The notes under the pieces are model-generated. The model ran no database searches. It was given only the letters and a program-made list of their open reading frames with translations, and was not told the DNA's origin. A DNA stretch of 15,285 bases from Campylobacterota bacterium (GTDB lineage: Bacteria > Campylobacterota > Campylobacteria > Campylobacterales > Sulfurovaceae). Position 1 is the first letter of the stretch. The number at the start of each line of letters is the position of its first letter. Of the stretch, positions 13,225-15,285 are shown piece by piece. Location of the stretch: contig JAUVCL010000030.1 in the NCBI GenBank assembly GCA_030595845.1, positions 1-15,285 on the forward strand. The letters are read 5' to 3'. A program made the translations under genes and the position numbers.

Positions 13225-14322
13225 ATGATACGATTTAATAAAGTTTTAGAAAATATCAAGACGTATGAAGCAGGTAAACCTATTGAACTTGTGGTACGTG
13301 AATTTGGGATAGATGCAAAAGATGTTGTGAAACTTGCATCTAATGAAAACCCTATAGGAACAAACCCTGCTATAGCCAAAGTGATAAGATCCAATGCGGA
13401 TATTGCCCATCTTTATCCTGATGACAGTATGTTTGAACTCAAAGAGGCATTAAGCGCCAAATTTGATATAGAAGATGAAAATATTATTATAGGTGCAGGA
13501 TCAGACCAGGTATTGGAGTTTATCTCACGGGCAGTTTTACATGAAAACGCTTCTGTACTGATGTCTGCAGTGACCTTTGCAATGTATGAGATATATGCAA
13601 AACAGATGGGTGCCAAAATATACCGTACAGCTAGCTATGAACATAAATATGATGAATTTATGGAAGCCTACCGTATGTATAAACCGGAGATCATTTATCT
13701 TTGTACACCCAATAACCCGACAGGTGATGCAACGAGTAAAGAAGATGTATTAGAGATCATCAACGCAGTAGATAAAGAGACGCTTGTTGTTGTTGACGGA
13801 GCCTATATGGAGTATGCCGCTGCGAAAGATCCTGCCTATGCGATCACGCCAAATGATCTGCTTGGGTTTGAAAATGTGATCTATCTGGGTACATTTTCCA
13901 AAGCACATGGTTTGGGAGGTATGCGTGTGGGCTATGGTATCGCACAGGCTGAACTTATAAGCGAACTTTATAAAATGAGACCTCCTTTTAACATCTCTAC
14001 ACTCTCTTTGGCTGTAGCGATAGAAGCGTGTAAAAATGATGACTTTGTTACTAAGTCTATCACTTTACATCAAGAACAGATCAAACGTTATGAAGCCTTT
14101 GCAGATGAACAGGGGTTTAAGTATATAGAAAGTTATACAAACTTTATCACTTATTTGTTTGATGAAAATATGGATTCTACATACATTGCTGATACGTTAC
14201 TGAAACGTGGGGTTATTATTCGAAACCTGGCTTCATATGGTATGAATGCTATACGCGTCACCATAGGGACAGAAAAACAAAATGATGTGTTTTTTAAACA
14301 TTTTGTAGAGGTTATTGCGTGA
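13225..14322 (+). CDS. hisC: histidinol-phosphate aminotransferase
   Basis: PLP class-II aminotransferase that converts imidazole acetol phosphate and glutamate to histidinol phosphate in histidine synthesis; it may also serve aromatic amino acids. I take the ATG at 13225 (MIRFNKVLEN), giving 365 residues. A GTG-initiated reading from 13189 would start inside the repeat hairpin and add 12 unlikely residues. Motifs are LASNENP (37-43), YPDDS (64-68), GAGSDQVLEF (90-99), CTPNNPTG (160-167), VVDGAYMEY (189-197), PLP lysine Lys226 in TFSKAHGLGGMRVGY (223-237) and the C-terminal IRVTIG. The ribosome site is weak (TGGAAC). The stop overlaps the next start by 4 bp (GTGA). Other his genes are not in the window. 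Confidence 0.92.
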   Translation: MIRFNKVLENIKTYEAGKPIELVVREFGIDAKDVVKLASNENPIGTNPAIAKVIRSNADIAHLYPDDSMFELKEALSAKFDIEDENIIIGAGSDQVLEFISRAVLHENASVLMSAVTFAMYEIYAKQMGAKIYRTASYEHKYDEFMEAYRMYKPEIIYLCTPNNPTGDATSKEDVLEIINAVDKETLVVVDGAYMEYAAAKDPAYAITPNDLLGFENVIYLGTFSKAHGLGGMRVGYGIAQAELISELYKMRPPFNISTLSLAVAIEACKNDDFVTKSITLHQEQIKRYEAFADEQGFKYIESYTNFITYLFDENMDSTYIADTLLKRGVIIRNLASYGMNAIRVTIGTEKQNDVFFKHFVEVIA

Positions 14323-14534
14323 AAAAAATTGAGGTAGTAAGCGTCAATGAAATAGAGGTAAAACCTTTTGTTTTAAACGATTTTACCCAAAATGAAGTAT
14401 CACTTGTGACTGAGAAAAAGATGACAAAAAAAGAACTTAAAGAATTGGCCGAAAGTTTAGGCTTGGTGTATGATGACACACACATTGTTTTTGCAAAAAA
14501 ACTCTTTAATGCATATTTGACAGGAAAAAGATGA
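14319..14534 (+). CDS. small protein of unknown function (71 aa)
   Basis: I do not recognise a family. The frame starts with GTG overlapping the hisC stop by 4 bp and ends overlapping the dxs ATG by 4 bp, so it is embedded in a translationally coupled run, which supports it being a real gene. The product is soluble-looking, with no signal peptide or membrane segment. Residues 1-34 look extended with alternating charge (MKKIEVVSVNEIEV...), and residues 35-71 look helical and Lys-rich (MTKKELKELAESLGL followed by AKKLFNAYLTGKR). It occupies the place where related genomes, as I recall, carry fliF-fliG-fliH. A remnant of one of those genes is possible but I see no motif to support it. Confidence 0.7.
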   Translation: MKKIEVVSVNEIEVKPFVLNDFTQNEVSLVTEKKMTKKELKELAESLGLVYDDTHIVFAKKLFNAYLTGKR

Positions 14535-15285
14535 TAGATATAAAATCACATTCTATAGAAGAACTCAATACCGTAGCAGAAGATATCAGACAAAAGATAC
14601 TTGATACGGTCAGTAAAAATGGTGGGCACCTCTCTTCAACTATGGGGGCAACAGACCTTATCGTAGCGATGCATAAGGTTTTTGATGTAGATAAAGATCC
14701 TTTCATTTTTGACGTAAGTCATCAGGCTTATGCCCATAAACTGTTGACAGAAAGATGGGATGAATTTCATACTTTACGTCAATTTAAAGGCATGTGTGGA
14801 TATACAAAGCCATCCGAATCTAAGTATGATTATTATGTGGCAGGACACAGTTCTACTTCTATTTCTCTAGCAGTGGGAGCTGCTAAATCCATAGCACTTA
14901 AAGGGGAAGACCGTGTACCTGTAGCATTCATCGGTGATGGAAGTATGTCTGCAGGTATGGTCTATGAAGCACTCAATGAACTGGGTGACAGAAAGTACCC
15001 TGTAGTGATCATATTGAATGATAATGAAATGAGTATTGCCAAACCTATAGGCGCTATCTCTAAATTACTTTCTCAAACGATGGCAGGTTCTTTTTATCAA
15101 AGGTTTAAAGGTGGTGTTGAAAAGGTATTGGAGCATTTACCTGAAAGTGCACACTATATGGCAAAGCGTTTTGAAGAGTCTTTGAAGCTTATCACGCCAG
15201 GGATCTTATTTGAAGAGCTAGGCATAGAGTATATAGGTCCTGTGGATGGACATGATATAGAATCATTGATCGAGACTATGGAAGT
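14531..15285 (+). CDS. dxs: 1-deoxy-D-xylulose-5-phosphate synthase (partial, N-terminal part)
   Basis: Thiamine-diphosphate enzyme that condenses pyruvate and glyceraldehyde-3-phosphate to 1-deoxy-D-xylulose-5-phosphate, entering the MEP isoprenoid pathway and thiamine/pyridoxal synthesis. The frame runs open from the ATG at 14531 to the right edge, giving 251 of an expected ~600-630 residues. NGGHLSSTMGATDL (30-43), FDVSHQAYAHK (60-70), GHSSTSIS (105-112), the ThDP-binding GDGSMSAGMVYEALN (135-149) with NDNEMSIA (163-170), and GPVDGHD (236-242) are all present. Phe and Ser in FDVSHQAY, where many bacteria have WDVGHQAY, match the Campylobacterota form as I know it from H. pylori. It overlaps the small upstream gene by 4 bp (ATGA). 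Confidence 0.96.
   Translation, partial: MIDIKSHSIEELNTVAEDIRQKILDTVSKNGGHLSSTMGATDLIVAMHKVFDVDKDPFIFDVSHQAYAHKLLTERWDEFHTLRQFKGMCGYTKPSESKYDYYVAGHSSTSISLAVGAAKSIALKGEDRVPVAFIGDGSMSAGMVYEALNELGDRKYPVVIILNDNEMSIAKPIGAISKLLSQTMAGSFYQRFKGGVEKVLEHLPESAHYMAKRFEESLKLITPGILFEELGIEYIGPVDGHDIESLIETME

Noticed and set aside
14590..14760. Possible defect in Dxs because WDVGHQAY reads FDVSHQAY
   Set aside because: The same form occurs in H. pylori Dxs as I recall, and the ThDP-binding and GHSSTS motifs are intact, so it is the normal version for this phylum.

Overview
The window reads as ordinary chromosomal DNA of a Campylobacterota (epsilonproteobacterial) organism, most likely a Sulfurovum-like member. 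The evidence is an AT-rich genome with strong TATAAT-type -10 boxes and no clear -35, Campylobacterota-like protein sequences (for example the FDVSHQAYAHK stretch of Dxs), and a gene order rplY-pth-permease-lysA-pheA-hisC-dxs. That order matches the Campylobacter jejuni order as I remember it, but without the flagellar genes that normally sit before dxs. No phage, insertion sequence, CRISPR array, tRNA or rRNA is visible. I see no complete novel system; the value lies in a compact proteolysis operon, a flagellar-gene gap, a family of structured repeats and several corrected gene starts.

Layout. Positions 1-3005 are on the minus strand. Reading leftwards they are bioD (dethiobiotin synthetase), pyrB (aspartate carbamoyltransferase), pabB (aminodeoxychorismate synthase component I) and the start of an acidic secreted protein cut by the window edge. 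GC-rich palindromic repeats fill the bioD-pyrB and pyrB-pabB gaps. A divergent promoter region at about 3006-3070 separates this block from the plus-strand genes.

Positions 3071-8459 (plus) hold clpS, clpA, aat, tal and pilT with short gaps. ClpS (adaptor), ClpA (unfoldase) and Aat (leucyl/phenylalanyl-tRNA-protein transferase) together form the bacterial N-degron pathway; only the ClpP peptidase is absent. Transaldolase (pentose phosphate pathway) and a PilT-type retraction ATPase follow.

Positions 8591-15285 (plus) begin with a strong promoter. They contain rplY (L25/Ctc), pth (peptidyl-tRNA hydrolase), an LptF/LptG permease (LPS export), lysA (last step of lysine synthesis), pheA (bifunctional chorismate mutase/prephenate dehydratase), hisC, a 71-residue protein of unknown function and dxs (first step of the MEP isoprenoid pathway, cut by the right edge). 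Several pairs overlap by 4 bp (pth/permease, hisC/small protein, small protein/dxs), which suggests translational coupling.

The longest gene-free gaps are 161 bp (pyrB-bioD), 131 bp (pilT-rplY), 126 bp (pabB-pyrB) and 102 bp (permease-lysA). Two are filled by repeats and two hold promoter-like signals.
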